This document shows, one piece after another, positions 31,778 to 42,791 of a stretch of DNA of 64,000 nucleotides. The position numbers were made by a program, and so were the translations under genes. The notes beneath the pieces were generated by a model. That model saw only the letters and a list, made by a program, of their open reading frames with translations, did not search any database and was not told where the DNA came from. The stretch's first letter is position 1; every line of letters starts with the position of its first letter. Source of the DNA: Rhizodiscina lignyota (lineage: Eukaryota > Ascomycota > Dothideomycetes > Aulographales > Rhizodiscinaceae); contig ML978131.1 of assembly GCA_010015805.1 (NCBI GenBank), positions 310,001 through 374,000 on the forward strand, in the 5' to 3' direction.

Positions 31778-34700
31778 ATGATACCTCGAAGGAGTCCGAA
31801 TGCGCGAATTCCTTACTCCGGGTGGACATGCTGGCGCTGCGTCTTAAGAAATCGTGGAGCACTTCGCCACGCTTCCTCGATTCAGCATCGAAAACCGATC
31901 CGCGCCGATAGAACTCAGGAAAGAGTCCAAACGTTATCAAACAATGGCTTCCATCTCTTGGATGCTAATAAACGCCTCTTTCGCACCACATCGATCTCAG
32001 TTTGGCATACTAGAAACTTCACCAGTTCACGACCTCAGCAACACGAGGTAAGTACAGTAAGCTAATCTGAAAACTATGGCTGATATTATGGAAGATTAAA
32101 TCACCACAAAGCTTATCGAGCTTGGATTTGCCTGAAGATGACAGTTTGTCAGGCATTGCCCCTTTTGGATCTGGATCCAGTATTCGTCAACACTTGGCTG
32201 AGTGGCAGGAAAAATATGGACAGACAAACATTGATATTCCGCTACCTTTCGAGCCTGATAGCGCATCTGGTGTGAATGATACTATGCGTGTACACCGTAA
32301 CGACAGTAACCAAGTTGCTGATCCATCCGAGTTTGGCGACGGAGAAGATCCGTTTCCAGTTAGGATAGACGAAGAGACAACCGGTGCTGAGTTTGAATTC
32401 CTCAATCCTGGGGACCTCGTGGAGTTCTTGTTAGTACTTCCTTTTCTCTCATATTGCATAGACTGACTGAGAGTACAGCCACGGCTCAGAAGTCGAGTCA
32501 ACCATTGGAATATTCATCCGAGAGTTTAATGTCTACAGCCAGATTCTCACCCTTTCTGGAGCATGGGTGCATATAAATAGCAGACGGTCTATTCCATTCA
32601 GCATTCCCGGCTTCGTGAATCCGGCAATGCTTGATGATGTCATCCCTTTCCTTCCAAAGGACGAAACTGCTCGAGAATTCAAAGAGCAGGCCCATATCAC
32701 GGACGTTAGTGTTCCGAGAGAGGTATCCGCTCCTCTTGTAACGAAGCTTCGGCAGGTCTGGAGCGAGTCCGAGGCTATCTATCGTGCCAACGCCGGGGCG
32801 CTTGACAACGCGCATCAGGTGTTAGCTCACCAAACGGATCTCAGGTTCGGAACGCTTGAGAAGATTGCATCAAAGCTCCTTGGTCCAAGGGTTGAACTGA
32901 CGCCACCTGCATTGCTGGCGGTCCGAAGAGCTATATTGCGCCAGGGACTAGTTTTTGGCGCCGACCGCAGATCCTCTCGTTTTACAAGAGTCTTCTTGAT
33001 TCATCCGCAGCAAACAGTCCAGTCGCTCCATGATGTTGCCGGTTGGATTCGTGCTTACCAGAACGCCGAAGCTAGTTCAGCGTCGAGGGAAGAGCCACCC
33101 CCCAAGGCTAAAGACTTCGACTATGACGATAGGGTCGGAGTCAGGAATATTCGGCACTTTCTCAGCAGAGCGAAATACTTTATACAACACAGCAGGAGAA
33201 ACCGACCATTGTCACCAGTTGGAACTATAGGCGCTTCGCGGATACAACATCCTATTTCGAATGAATCTGAATCCATTCGGGTGGAACCAAGTTTACCATT
33301 CAGCCAAGCGGACCAAGAAATCATAAGGTTCCTCTTTACTGCCTGTCTAACACATATGTTCGATAAAGACCCACGTTACTTTGCTCTTGCTGAACATGTG
33401 ATTCGCTCTAGTGGTGAATACGAGGCCTCAGGGGAACTCGGAAGGAGCTATGTCTACACGTTCCTCCAGGAAATTGGTGCGATCCTACCTTGGGAGAACA
33501 TCCGTTTACATGACGAGCACCTGCTGCTTCCTAATTCTCAGCGTTCGAAGCCATTGGAACGACTTCGAGATTCAATCAATCACGATGATCCTACTGCAAC
33601 GTTCCCCGACACCATGCAAGATCTTCGTCGCGATTGGAAGAATCTCCCAGTCTACTGTATAGACGGTCCAGCGACCGTGAATGTTGACGATGGCATCTCA
33701 GTGGAAAGGATACCAGGCTCTCAGGACCAATATTGGATTCACATTCACGTCGCCAATCCGACTGCGCGAATAGACAAAAGCAGTAACATTGCTCGCATGG
33801 CTGCTCACATGACTTCCACTCTCTACACCCCAGACGACCACTACTGGCTGCTTCCTCAGTGGATCACTCAGCGCTTTGCCAGTCTTGCTCCAGATCGGCC
33901 CGTGTTGACTTTCAGCTGCAGAATCGACCGGAAAGGCAACATTCTTCAAACTACGATTCAGCCAGGCATAGTACGAAATGTCACAAGGCTAACATACACC
34001 GGCATGGATACCATCCTTGGGACCAACAAGAGCACAGTCCCACGGAATGTGCTTGCGGTCGGATTAGACCCAGAAATCATCGAGCAGATGACAAAAGACA
34101 AGGTGCCTCCGAACTTGACTCCCGGACAACGAGAAGACCTGGGTATCCTGGTCCATCTGGCGAAGGCGCGAAGGGATTATCGACGTGGAAATGGTGGGTT
34201 CAATTTTGATTTTGTGGACACAGCCGCCGTGGCGATCAGCAAACTTCAAAAAGGAGGCAAGAATATAGCAGCGAAAATTCCCCTCCTCAGCGGCAAGTCA
34301 TATAGAGTGGAAGGCGATCCTGGTATCCTTTTGCTTGGAGACGAGTACAGTGGCTACTTCAAGCCGAAACAAGACATGCCCTCTCGTGACATGGTGACAG
34401 AGATGATGCTTCTGGCTGGCGAAATTGGGGCTCAATGGTGCAGTGAGCGCAACATACCTGTTATTTATCGTGGCATGTTCGCAAGCGTCTTGAGACGGGC
34501 CGGCGCTGGCGTCACTACAGACACATACTGGAACGAAGTCTTGGAACCGGAACTCAAGGCGAATGGACAAGTTCCTGATCACCTTGCCACAATGTACTTG
34601 AACCTCACGGGGAGAGTTGGTAGTGCTTTGGTTCCGCTGAGACACACTGGCGTCGGCCTCCCCCAGTACACCAAGGTCACAACGCCGCTCGGTCGGTACT

Positions 34701-35227
34701 CGGACATGGTAGCCCATTGGCAGATCGAATCCGCAATCAGAGAAGAAGCTCGCACTGGAGAAAGCCTTAAAGGTAGCAAACGCGAGGACTATCTGGCCTT
34801 CACGCGCTCCGAACTCTTTCCAGTTGTCCCACGCCTCCGCGCGCGAGAACAAATGCTCAACGACGCCAAAGCAGGCTCTAACACGTTCTGGATCAATCAG
34901 CTCGTGTACCGCGCCTTCTACTACAAGCAAGCGGAGCTGCCGGAAACTTTCGAGGTCGTCGTCTCCAGCGACATTGGCAGAGCGCCTAACGTCGTCCGTG
35001 CGATTTGGAAGCATTACGGGATCAGGGCGCATTTAATGCTGCCACCGGAGAAGTTTGTGAATAAGAGCAAGACCGAGATGTTTGCGAGGATTGGGGATCA
35101 CTGGGAGGCGAGGATTAAGGAAGTTCACCCGTTCTATGGGCACATATATCTTGAGCCAGTCAGGCTGCTGCATCGGGAGGAGCATACAATTGATGAGATT
35201 TTTGCGCGGCTGGGGAAGAGTGCATAA
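31778..35227 (+). CDS. DSS1: Mitochondrial 3'-5' exoribonuclease, RNase II family (Dss1/CYT-4)
   Basis: Three exons (31778..32047, 32095..32429, 32479..35227) with introns of 47 and 49 bases give 1117 residues. The N-terminus has a presequence-like start and a WTCWRC motif seen in fungal mitochondrial proteins. The RNB catalytic domain spans about residues 590-930, starting DWKNLPVYCIDGPATVNVDD; aspartates 597, 605 and 606 match catalytic positions of RNase II. The position equal to RNase II Asp207 is Asn603. Later motifs include YRGMFASVLRRAG and RYSDMVAHWQIE. A C-terminal S1-like segment follows. The protein is the nuclease of the mitochondrial degradosome with the Suv3 helicase, and in Neurospora (CYT-4) it is needed for RNA turnover and 5'/3' processing. 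Length is normal for the family. Confidence 0.9.
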
Positions 35228-35610
35228 GAGAGTACGTAAAGCCACAATCTCCTTGATAACTGGACTTGATGGCAAAGGAATCTTCGTTTAAGATAAGCAT
35301 TGTCATTATAATTGAATCACACCGCCTTTTAAGTATAAAGAATGAATAAGATGTGAAGGGTCAAAGCAAGGCCTCTTCCTTTGTTGACAAGTCGTCGCCG
35401 CTTGCATAACGACCCTCCCAGTTATCTCCAACCACATCTCGCCGCATGTTGCGAAGTCCACCGACCACACCTTCTACGCAAGCGGACGCAACACAGCAAA
35501 CAGTGCGATTGCAACTGCGGACTCCGCGACTCTCAGCATCGCACTCAAAGTTCTTGCATATCGCTCAGTCCGAACGCTCATGCGACGACACTTCTCCGTC
35601 ACGCTTCTCA
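35228..35610. other. Convergent 3' spacer between DSS1 and a BTB gene
   Basis: These 383 bases contain both 3' ends. AT-rich segments near 35290-35350 may hold the DSS1 polyadenylation signals. Nothing else was seen. Confidence 0.45.
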
Positions 35611-36331
35611 TTAACAGTAGCGGCCGATCTTCTCGAGCGTCTTGTGCAGACGCAAAGCCAGATCAGCCACAAATTCAGGTGTTTCCATGGCTAACTCCTT
35701 GAACGTTCGTTCATTACCATTCAAGATATCGGATTCACGCTCGAAGTCCGAGAACACATCAAGGATTGCTTCGCGCAGTGGGCAATCAGCAGATGCTGAC
35801 GAAGCGTAGATGTCAGAAACGAGCTGCAGGAGAGACCGTCCCGATATCGATTCATCCATGACCTTCAATTTGAATCCTCTCACGGCCTTCGCTTTGATGT
35901 CTGTAATGCCATACTTCTCAGCTAGTGCATAGAGGTGAACATGATTCCCGATGGTTCCGGCTTTCCAAGGATAGACAGCAGGATTGTACGTGGTCTCCAG
36001 CAACGTCTTGAGGACATGAGGATCGTCGATGCTTAGATCAATTTCGTTATTCTTGGCTTCCTGTCATGAATGTCAACGAGAGCTGACACAGTTAATAGTG
36101 AGAGGCGTCCGACCTTGAAGTCGCTCTCGAAGAGTTTTCTAAAGTATTCGGACACGGGAGCCAGAATAACCTTATGCGCATAGAAGACTCGATTTCGGCA
36201 AATGATCTTGAAGTCGCTTCCCACTCCGGTGTAGAGGAATCTGAGGCTCGTCAGCTACAAGTATGCAACACATCAACGTAACTGGAGAATCGAACTCACT
36301 GCTCGCGGCCGTTGGGAGATGAGCTAGCCAT
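35611..36331 (-). CDS. BTB/POZ domain protein
   Basis: Three exons (36331..36300, 36240..36114, 36060..35611) with introns of 59 and 53 bases give 202 residues. The BTB fold begins FLYTGVGSDFKIICRNRVFY followed by AHKVILAPVSEYFRKLFESD, the standard strand-helix start of fungal BTB proteins. After the second intron DDPHVLKTLLETTYN matches the next helix, and ALAEKYGITDIKAKAV follows. Such small BTB proteins are numerous in filamentous fungi and usually have no Kelch or MATH domain; some act as adaptors for Cullin-3. The second donor is GTCGGA, a weak match, but the phase and protein continuity support it. A BTB-like damaged gene lies immediately upstream on the same strand. Confidence 0.8.
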
Positions 36332-36492
36332 TGCTCTACTTGTGTTCGAATAAGTGAGATGTTTGTATTTGGAGTTAAGTGGGCGGAGAAAGAAGGCGCT
36401 GTTCGTTGTGTTCGAAGTCAAGGTAGGTTGCTTTGTGAGTAAGAGAGAACAGTGCTGGAGCGTCAATGGAGAAAGTATTTAAGGTACAGAGA

Positions 36493-37620
36493 GCTATGAC
36501 CAAACAGTGTAATCTTGGCTCTGTGTGTGAGCGCCGCCTATGTTCCAAAGGCTCATCTCCTGGACGATCGGACGGAACCAGAATACAACCCATGGTTCGT
36601 CGACGACAAATATCTGGTACTGTTCCGCAGCCGATCGACGTAGCTCCCTGGGATCGATCATCCGTCCTTCTTCCAGAGCCTTGCCTGATTCTCGATAAGT
36701 GATTCCAAGTATGTCATATGGAATGCTGCTGCAGTGTGGGCTCCTCGAACGATATCTACGAATATATCTGGTTCGTTCTCGAAGTTCGGCCGGATCGCGT
36801 CGTTCTCGACGGTGTCGTCTACCAACACTTGGCCGCCGTAACGAGTCGAGGCTGGTGCCGAAGAGAGCGACTGGTTGTGGAGTGAACGATTTGGGCGTAC
36901 AGGGCTGGTATGAGTTAAGTCAATCAACGGTGGTTGATTGAGACGGGAGATGCCATCGTCGAGGGGCTGGGCGGCATTGTTTTCCTCTGGTCAATCGTCT
37001 TTAACGTGATAGGTGCGATTTTGCGATGCAGGCTGGGTTTGCGCGGTTTTCCGTCGTCTCGGGGCTTGAGCTGGTTTTGATATTGATTCTGCAGATTTTG
37101 GTATCGATTCTGTGGATTTTGGTATGGGTTCTGCGGTCTGTTAATGCCTTGACGGGTTTCATTGGAATTTGGCTCTTTTGGAGCTCCTTGCGCTCCATCC
37201 CGGTATGGGAGCGGAAACGTTGCTGGTAGAAGCTAAGAGATATATGTTTTGAAGAGCGAGAGGAACGTCAGTGATAGACGCAATCAGCAAACCTTGCACT
37301 TCACAACATGTGCAGCAATCTTTGCAGTCTCGTCGGCATTGCGTAGTAGATGCTCGAGGACGGCTTTGAGTTGACCACTGATAGTGTGAAGTCGAAATGT
37401 GTAGTAAATGAAGTGAAGAACATGATAATAGTAAAGGAGCTGCTCGGCTGATGCGAGTTGTGGGTGGTTCTGGCGTCATGCTGTTTGTCAACTCACCGAT
37501 GGCGCGTTTCACTCTCCGGAGAGCTGCCGAGGAAAAGCATAATTTAACTGTGCCGTCAACGTCATAGATTTGAAGGAGGATTGTGTCTCCTTGGACTGTT
37601 CTAGATAGTTCGCTCCGGCA
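36493..37620 (-). pseudogene. Damaged or unresolved multi-exon gene, BTB-like start and Q/N-rich block
   Basis: Protein-like blocks follow in order on the minus strand. Block 1 (37620..37497) reads GDTILLQIYDVDGTVKLCFS, similar to a BTB first strand. An in-phase splice to 37363..37293 gives VLEHLLRNADETAKIAAHVV. A good 60-base intron leads to 37232, where a Q/N-rich repeat (QNPYQNPQNRYQNLQNQYQN) and PSLHRKIAPITLKTIDQR follow. The continuing frame stops, while another frame (AAQPLDDGISRLNQPPLIDL) carries on from about 36990. A third frame ends the gene (PYDILGITYRESGKALEEGR to QDYTVWS, stop at 36493). Block 1 has no in-frame ATG; a tempting ATG lies at 37621 in another frame. Either frameshifts have killed the gene or extra introns were missed. 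Confidence 0.4.
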
Positions 37621-37997
37621 TATCTAGCGCAATCATGAGGACAAGCAGCTGTGCTTCAAGTAGAGCTATCCTAGGATTCCAAAGGTTTTGTCCAGAGATA
37701 GGTCTAGGATTCTTATAAAAGTGTAAAAGCATCATAGTAAAAACTGGACGAAGCGATAACGAGTTGATGGAGTGAAGTTGAGACGAGGATAGCCTAACAC
37801 GTGCTAGCGTGTTCTCTGCACGTTCGCGCACGGGCTTCATGCATGACGTGTGAGATCCATCCGATCTGTGGAGGAGCTGGATATGTAGCGATCGAGCCAG
37901 ACCAGAGCAACCATAACGAAGGGGAGGAGCCGTGGCCTTCATTGGTCGGAGCGGCTCCTTCCCTTAGCTCTTTGCATTGTCACAAAAAGACTACTTT

Positions 37998-39963
37998 ATG
38001 AAATCCCCCCTCTCAATTGCAATTCGAAGTAAATCTACATCCCTTCTCCACAAGGCTACGCTGAGACAGTATTCTCTTTCACCTCCTCGATTATCCCCCA
38101 CGATGGCGCCCAAACGCAAAGCTCCAGCCTCGATATGCTACACCGACTCCGCCGGACAAGAAAGCAACAAGCGTTCCGCGCTCTCAAAGCCCGACAGTGC
38201 CGCGAATACCAATGGCACGCGCCAGCGCAGTTCCTCCCCCCAATTCGACCATTCCCGTCCCGAAGACCGCACCGGTATCGTGCTGCGCGAATTCTACCCT
38301 CCCGAGATGTCGAATGAGCGATGCGCCATGTACAACAACAATGAGATACCGCGGCCGATCGAGGTGCTTCATGCAGCGATTGCAGAGACAAAGGCGGAGA
38401 GGGAGAAGGTTGAAGTTGGAGACTGCGTGGTACATTGGTTCAAGCGTGACCTGAGAACTTTCGACAATCAAGGCCTGAGTATGGCGGCGAGGAAGGCGAA
38501 AGATGCGGGTGTGCCACTGGTGTGCATGTTCCTGGTCAGCCCGCAGGACTATCAGGCGCATTTGACCAGTCCGGCGCGCGTAGACTTTGACTTGAGGACA
38601 CTGGCAGTGCTGAAGGAGGACTTGGGAGCTCTCGATATTCCGCTCTATGTCGAGACTGTTGAGAAGAGGAAAGCCCTTCCGTCGCGGATCGTGGAGCTTT
38701 GCAAAGAGTGGGGAGCGAAGCATATCTATTGCAACATTGAGTATGAGGTGGACGAGCTAAGACGGGAAGCATGGTTAACGAAGAGATGTCTTGAGAAGGG
38801 TGTCAGTTTCACAGCTGTGCACGATGATGTGGTCGTCCACCCAGGAGACCTGTCGACAGGTGCGGGCAAGCAGTACGCAGTGTACTCACCATGGTACAGA
38901 GCTTGGGTAACGCACATCCACGCGCATCCGGAGCTTCTCGATGCATGCGATCAACCGGAGAAGAACCCGTCGTCTACAAGAAAACGGCTCAAAGAATTGT
39001 TTAGCATAGAAATACCAGCCGCGCCGGAAAACAAGAAACTCACGCCTGACGAGAAGAAACGCTTCGAGCATCTTTGGCCGGCCGGCGAACACGAGGCTGT
39101 GGAACGACTGGAGAAATTCTTGAAGAATAGAATATCAAAGTACAAAGACACCCGCAATCTTCCTGGAGAAGATGGCACTGCGAAAGTCAGTGTCCATCAT
39201 TCCGCCGGGACGCTTGCAGCGAGAACGAGTGTGAGAATGGCACGGGACGTGAATAGCATCAAGAAACTAGACGGCGGGAATCCTGGAGTCCAGTCCTGGA
39301 TATCAGAAGTGGCCTGGAGAGACTTCTATAAGCACGTCCTGTGTCACTGGCCCTACATCTGGTGTGTTAAGACCACCAGTCGATTGAAAACGCTGATACT
39401 GACATTTGCAAAGCATGTCCAAGCCCTTCAAGTACGAATACACCAACATCTCATGGGAGTACAACCCCGACCACTTCACCCGCTGGTGCACAGGCACCAC
39501 CGGCTTCCCGATCGTCGACGCCGCCATGCGCCAGTGCAACCAAACCGGCTACGTGCACAACCGCTGCCGCATGATCGTCGCGTCCTTCCTGGCCAAGGAT
39601 CTGCTGCTCGACTGGCGCATGGGCGAGCGCTACTTCATGGAGCATCTCGTTGACGGGGACTTTGCCTCGAACAACGGCGGCTGGGGCTTCTCGTCGTCGA
39701 CGGGCGTGGATCCGCAGCCGTACTTTCGCATCTTCAATCCGCTGCTCCAGAGCGAGAAGTTCGATGCCAGTGGTGAGTATATTCGGAAGTGGGTGCCTGA
39801 GCTGGCGGGAGTGAAGGGGAATGCGATTCATGATCCGTATGGGAGAGGTGCTGGCACGCAGGCTGAGAAGCAGGGGTATCCAAGGCCCGTTGTGGATCAC
39901 AAACAGTGTCGGGAGAGGGCGTTAGCGAGGTATAAAGCTGGACTCGGCCGGGAGACGGCATAG
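37998..39963 (+). CDS. PHR1: Class I CPD DNA photolyase
   Basis: Two exons (37998..39361 and 39414..39963) with a 52-base intron give 637 residues from the first ATG. The photolyase domain starts at about residue 145 (VVHWFKRDLRTFDNQGLSMA). The FAD-binding half includes WRDFYKHVLCHWPYI, GFPIVDAAMRQ, the RMIVASFLAKDLLLDWRMGE block and NGGWGFSSSTGVDPQPYFRI, diagnostic of class I CPD photolyases. It uses blue or near-UV light to split cyclobutane pyrimidine dimers. The N-terminus MKSPLSIAIRSKSTSLLHKA is an ideal mitochondrial presequence, and a second in-frame ATG at 38103 (CACGATGGCG) starts MAPKRKAP, a nuclear-type N-terminus. Dual targeting from one gene is therefore likely, as reported for yeast Phr1 products. 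Confidence 0.92.
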
Positions 39964-40251
39964 TAGTCGTGATGCTCTGCGACCTATCATGACAGCAGGT
40001 AGATATTCAATAAATACGTTTACGGATATGACAGAAAGCAAATCGAGTAAAAGTACTGCTACCGTATGCGCCGCTCCGGGTTTTATCACACCGGACGTCG
40101 TTTATTCGCGTCTGTCCACGCGCTAAGCAACATGTCGAATCGCAATGTATTCAATGTATACTGTGACGCGGAATTGGATGATGGTAGGGCCACAGAGCTA
40201 GCATTATCTATACTTCATGTACGTGACACATTCGAGCGAGAACATCTTCGT

Positions 40252-40660
40252 TCAAGTTTCAGCTACCACCGCTGTACCAGCTTCCGCGTCGTTTGTTAAC
40301 AAATCAAGCCACCTCCAGTCTTCATTGCCAGGGTTGAAAAACACGAGACTAGTACATGCCCTTCCAAAAGACGCCCAAATCGTGTACGTGATGCCCTCTT
40401 TGGCATGCTTTAAACCCCACCAGTAGCCCGCAGCCCATGCAGCGAAGAAAATCAACAACAACCAGCCCAGCAGAATTGAGATCAAAAAGGGGGAGAGTGT
40501 GAAGAAGGAAAGGGAGAAGATGTATATGTACACGGCCGAAACTCCTTCCGTTGCCTTGCTCCGACCGTTTTGTCCCAGGCCCACCCAGTGTGCAGCAGCA
40601 AGGTGGAGAAGTAAAATTACAATTTTTGTACGAAATCGTTCAAGTTCACTTGCTGATCAT
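40252..40660 (-). other. Exon-like open stretch encoding a two-segment membrane protein
   Basis: A minus-strand frame is open for about 137 codons without any ATG. It encodes ILLLHLAAAHW and then a strongly hydrophobic stretch (YIYIFSLSFFTLSPFLISIL and GWLLLIFFAAWAAGYWW), followed by a soluble tail ending DAEAGTAVVAET. An AG at the left end (ATCAG) could be an acceptor, so this may be the last exon of a gene whose first exon I could not find. It lies downstream of the atfA stop on the same strand. It could also be the remains of a gene. Confidence 0.3.
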
Positions 40661-40814
40661 GGTAGTGTTTGTTGATGGAGATGGTCAGACCCGAAGCCCT
40701 TTAAATCCAATCAACATTGGTCCAAGTGGCCGAGATGTAGGACAGCTGAATTTCTCAACTAGTGACATATTAGTCTTTCGAGATGTGAGAAGAGCGAAAG
40801 AGATACGCATACCG

Positions 40815-42791
40815 TTAAGTCCTCTGCATCTGCGGCTGGCCCGGTTGCATCGGTCCGCCCATTCCCATCTGCATGCCTGGCATTCCATGCGGGACACCGA
40901 GACCGTAGGGATTCGCGTTGGCTTGGCTGCTCTGTTCCAGGAACTGATGCATGTTCACTCCGCCTAGGCCTTGTGAAGAAGCGACTGGACAATCCTTGTG
41001 AGCCAGGAGCAATGTCTTGAGATTGACAATCTCCTCGCGAAGTTGCTGGACTTGGCCAGAGAGTGCGTCATTCTCAGCCGAATAGATCTCCACCTTATTC
41101 TGCAGATTCTGAAGCCACTGCTTCTTGCGCTGGCGACATTTAAGCGCAGCAATACTGGAGCGAGTTAGTAATGTAGTGAAAGGGGAAGATCAATACTGGT
41201 TCATACCGATTGCGCTCCAAAAAGTTCTTCCTCTTCTCTTCGTCGGTCATCTTCTTGCCGTTGCTATCCACATCTGGCATCGGGCTCTCCATATCGGAAT
41301 CGTCGTCCGGTGGCATGGCCATACCGCTGTTACCCTTGGTTTTCTTATTTGCCGGGGTCTTAGCAGGCGTATCATCAGCCTTTCGGCGATTGTTCGTAGC
41401 CTTGCCATTAGCTGCACCCTTCTTACCACCTCGAGATCTTGTCGCAGGCTTGGCCTGCTCGCTCTGAGCGCTGTCTGAGAGATCGCCAGTTTCAGCGGAG
41501 CCAGTAATGCTTCCAATGGAATTCTTGTTGCCGCCACGCCTTGATAATGGAGAAGTATCTTGCGACTGGCCGCCCATGTTCGTCATGTGATTCATGTTCG
41601 TCTGAATTTGAGGGGCTGGGCCTGAGGCGGGGACTTGAGCAGTGTTCCGGCCGCCATTGGCCTGTGCGAGCATGTATAGACCATTTGCTGCATCATTAGC
41701 ATCATGTTGGCCGAACGGATCACCCTGTTGTTGCTGTGGTTGATTCTGCGATGGGAACGGCTTTACGTCCATAGCGACAAACTGATTGTTGTTTGGTTCT
41801 GCCTGCGAAGTTGGTCCGTTGCTTGTTGGAACCTGTAGACTATTGCTGTTCTGGGCCTTAGCAGCCGCAGCAGCGTTCAACGCTGTGCGGTGGAAATCAA
41901 GCGTGCCCGGGGTAGCTCCGCCCGACTGAAGGCTGTTGAGAATGAGCTGCGAGTTTGGACTTGGCGCAGGAAACATAGACCCGCCACCTCCAGGCGTCAG
42001 TCCTGTACGGAGTGAGGATTCGTTGGGAGTAGGGAAACTGCCACGGAAGCTTTGTGTGAAGTAGTCACTGCCACCGGTAGGGCCAGGAAGCATAGCAGGA
42101 CTCAGCGGTCCCGAGCGCAAGCTCTCAGCCCAACCTGGCGTACCTCCAGGAAGTAGCGACGAAGGAGAGGTCAGACTGGCGACAGGTGGCAACAGACCCT
42201 TTCCTGGGGTCTCCGCAGAAGGCTGTCCGAATTGCGCCTCGAATGGATTCGGCTCAAGTTGAAAGTGACTCGAGCCGGCGCCGTGACTCTGGTTAAAGTA
42301 GTCGCCGTCTCCTGTTGCCGAAGGTTTTGGTGGAGGGCCAAGCGGTTGCCCATTGGTTACGGCGGCCTTGGTGTCGCCGTCCTGTTGACCACTCTCAGGA
42401 GCTGGGTCTGGAGGTTGGACAGGTTGAGGCGGAGAGGTTTGTCGAGATGCTCCTTGATTAGATTGATGAGGCGATGCGTGCCTTGATGTGTCTGACATGG
42501 GCGACGTGTCAGCGGCAGTAAGCTTGGAAAATGCGACAATGCGACGAATTGAACAATCGATGGCAAAGTACAAGCAGTAGGAAAGAAGCTGCGACTGGTG
42601 GTGTGCCGTGATGCAATGCGCCCTCATGCCAATGCATGCTGATTGAATGCGGAAACGACACAACGCTACAATGATGCTATGCGCACACGCGACTACTCAC
42701 CTTCTGCCTTTCCACTACTTTTCTTCAGATCCGTCGACATTCTAGAAGGCGTGTCGTTTGGGAACGGACGAGGTGCAGCTATGGCAGCCAT
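40815..42791 (-). CDS. atfA: ATF/CREB-type bZIP transcription factor AtfA
   Basis: Three exons (42791..42701, 42491..41207, 41154..40815) with introns of 209 and 52 bases give 571 residues. The bZIP basic region spans the last splice: KRKNFLERNR, then IAALKCRQRKKQWLQNLQNK, with the leucine zipper after it. Upstream are the conserved regulatory segments of the Aft1/Atf1 family: NPFEAQFGQPSAETPGKG, GGTPGWAESLRSGPLSP and a Ser/Pro/Gln-rich activation region. Homologues (Atf1 in fission yeast, AtfA in Aspergillus) are phosphorylated by the Hog1/Sty1 MAP kinase and switch on oxidative, osmotic and spore-stress genes through CRE sites in the nucleus. The start is the ATG at 42791, which gives MAAIAAPRPFPND. 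SP and TP sites for the kinase are visible. Confidence 0.9.

Noticed and set aside
34298-35032. 244-codon minus-strand ORF
   Set aside because: Shadow of DSS1.
36285-36300. GAGTTCGATTCTCC, similar to a tRNA B-box, on the minus strand
   Set aside because: It falls in the first intron of the BTB gene; no A-box or cloverleaf could be built around it.
38184-38723. 179-codon minus-strand ORF
   Set aside because: Shadow of the photolyase first exon.
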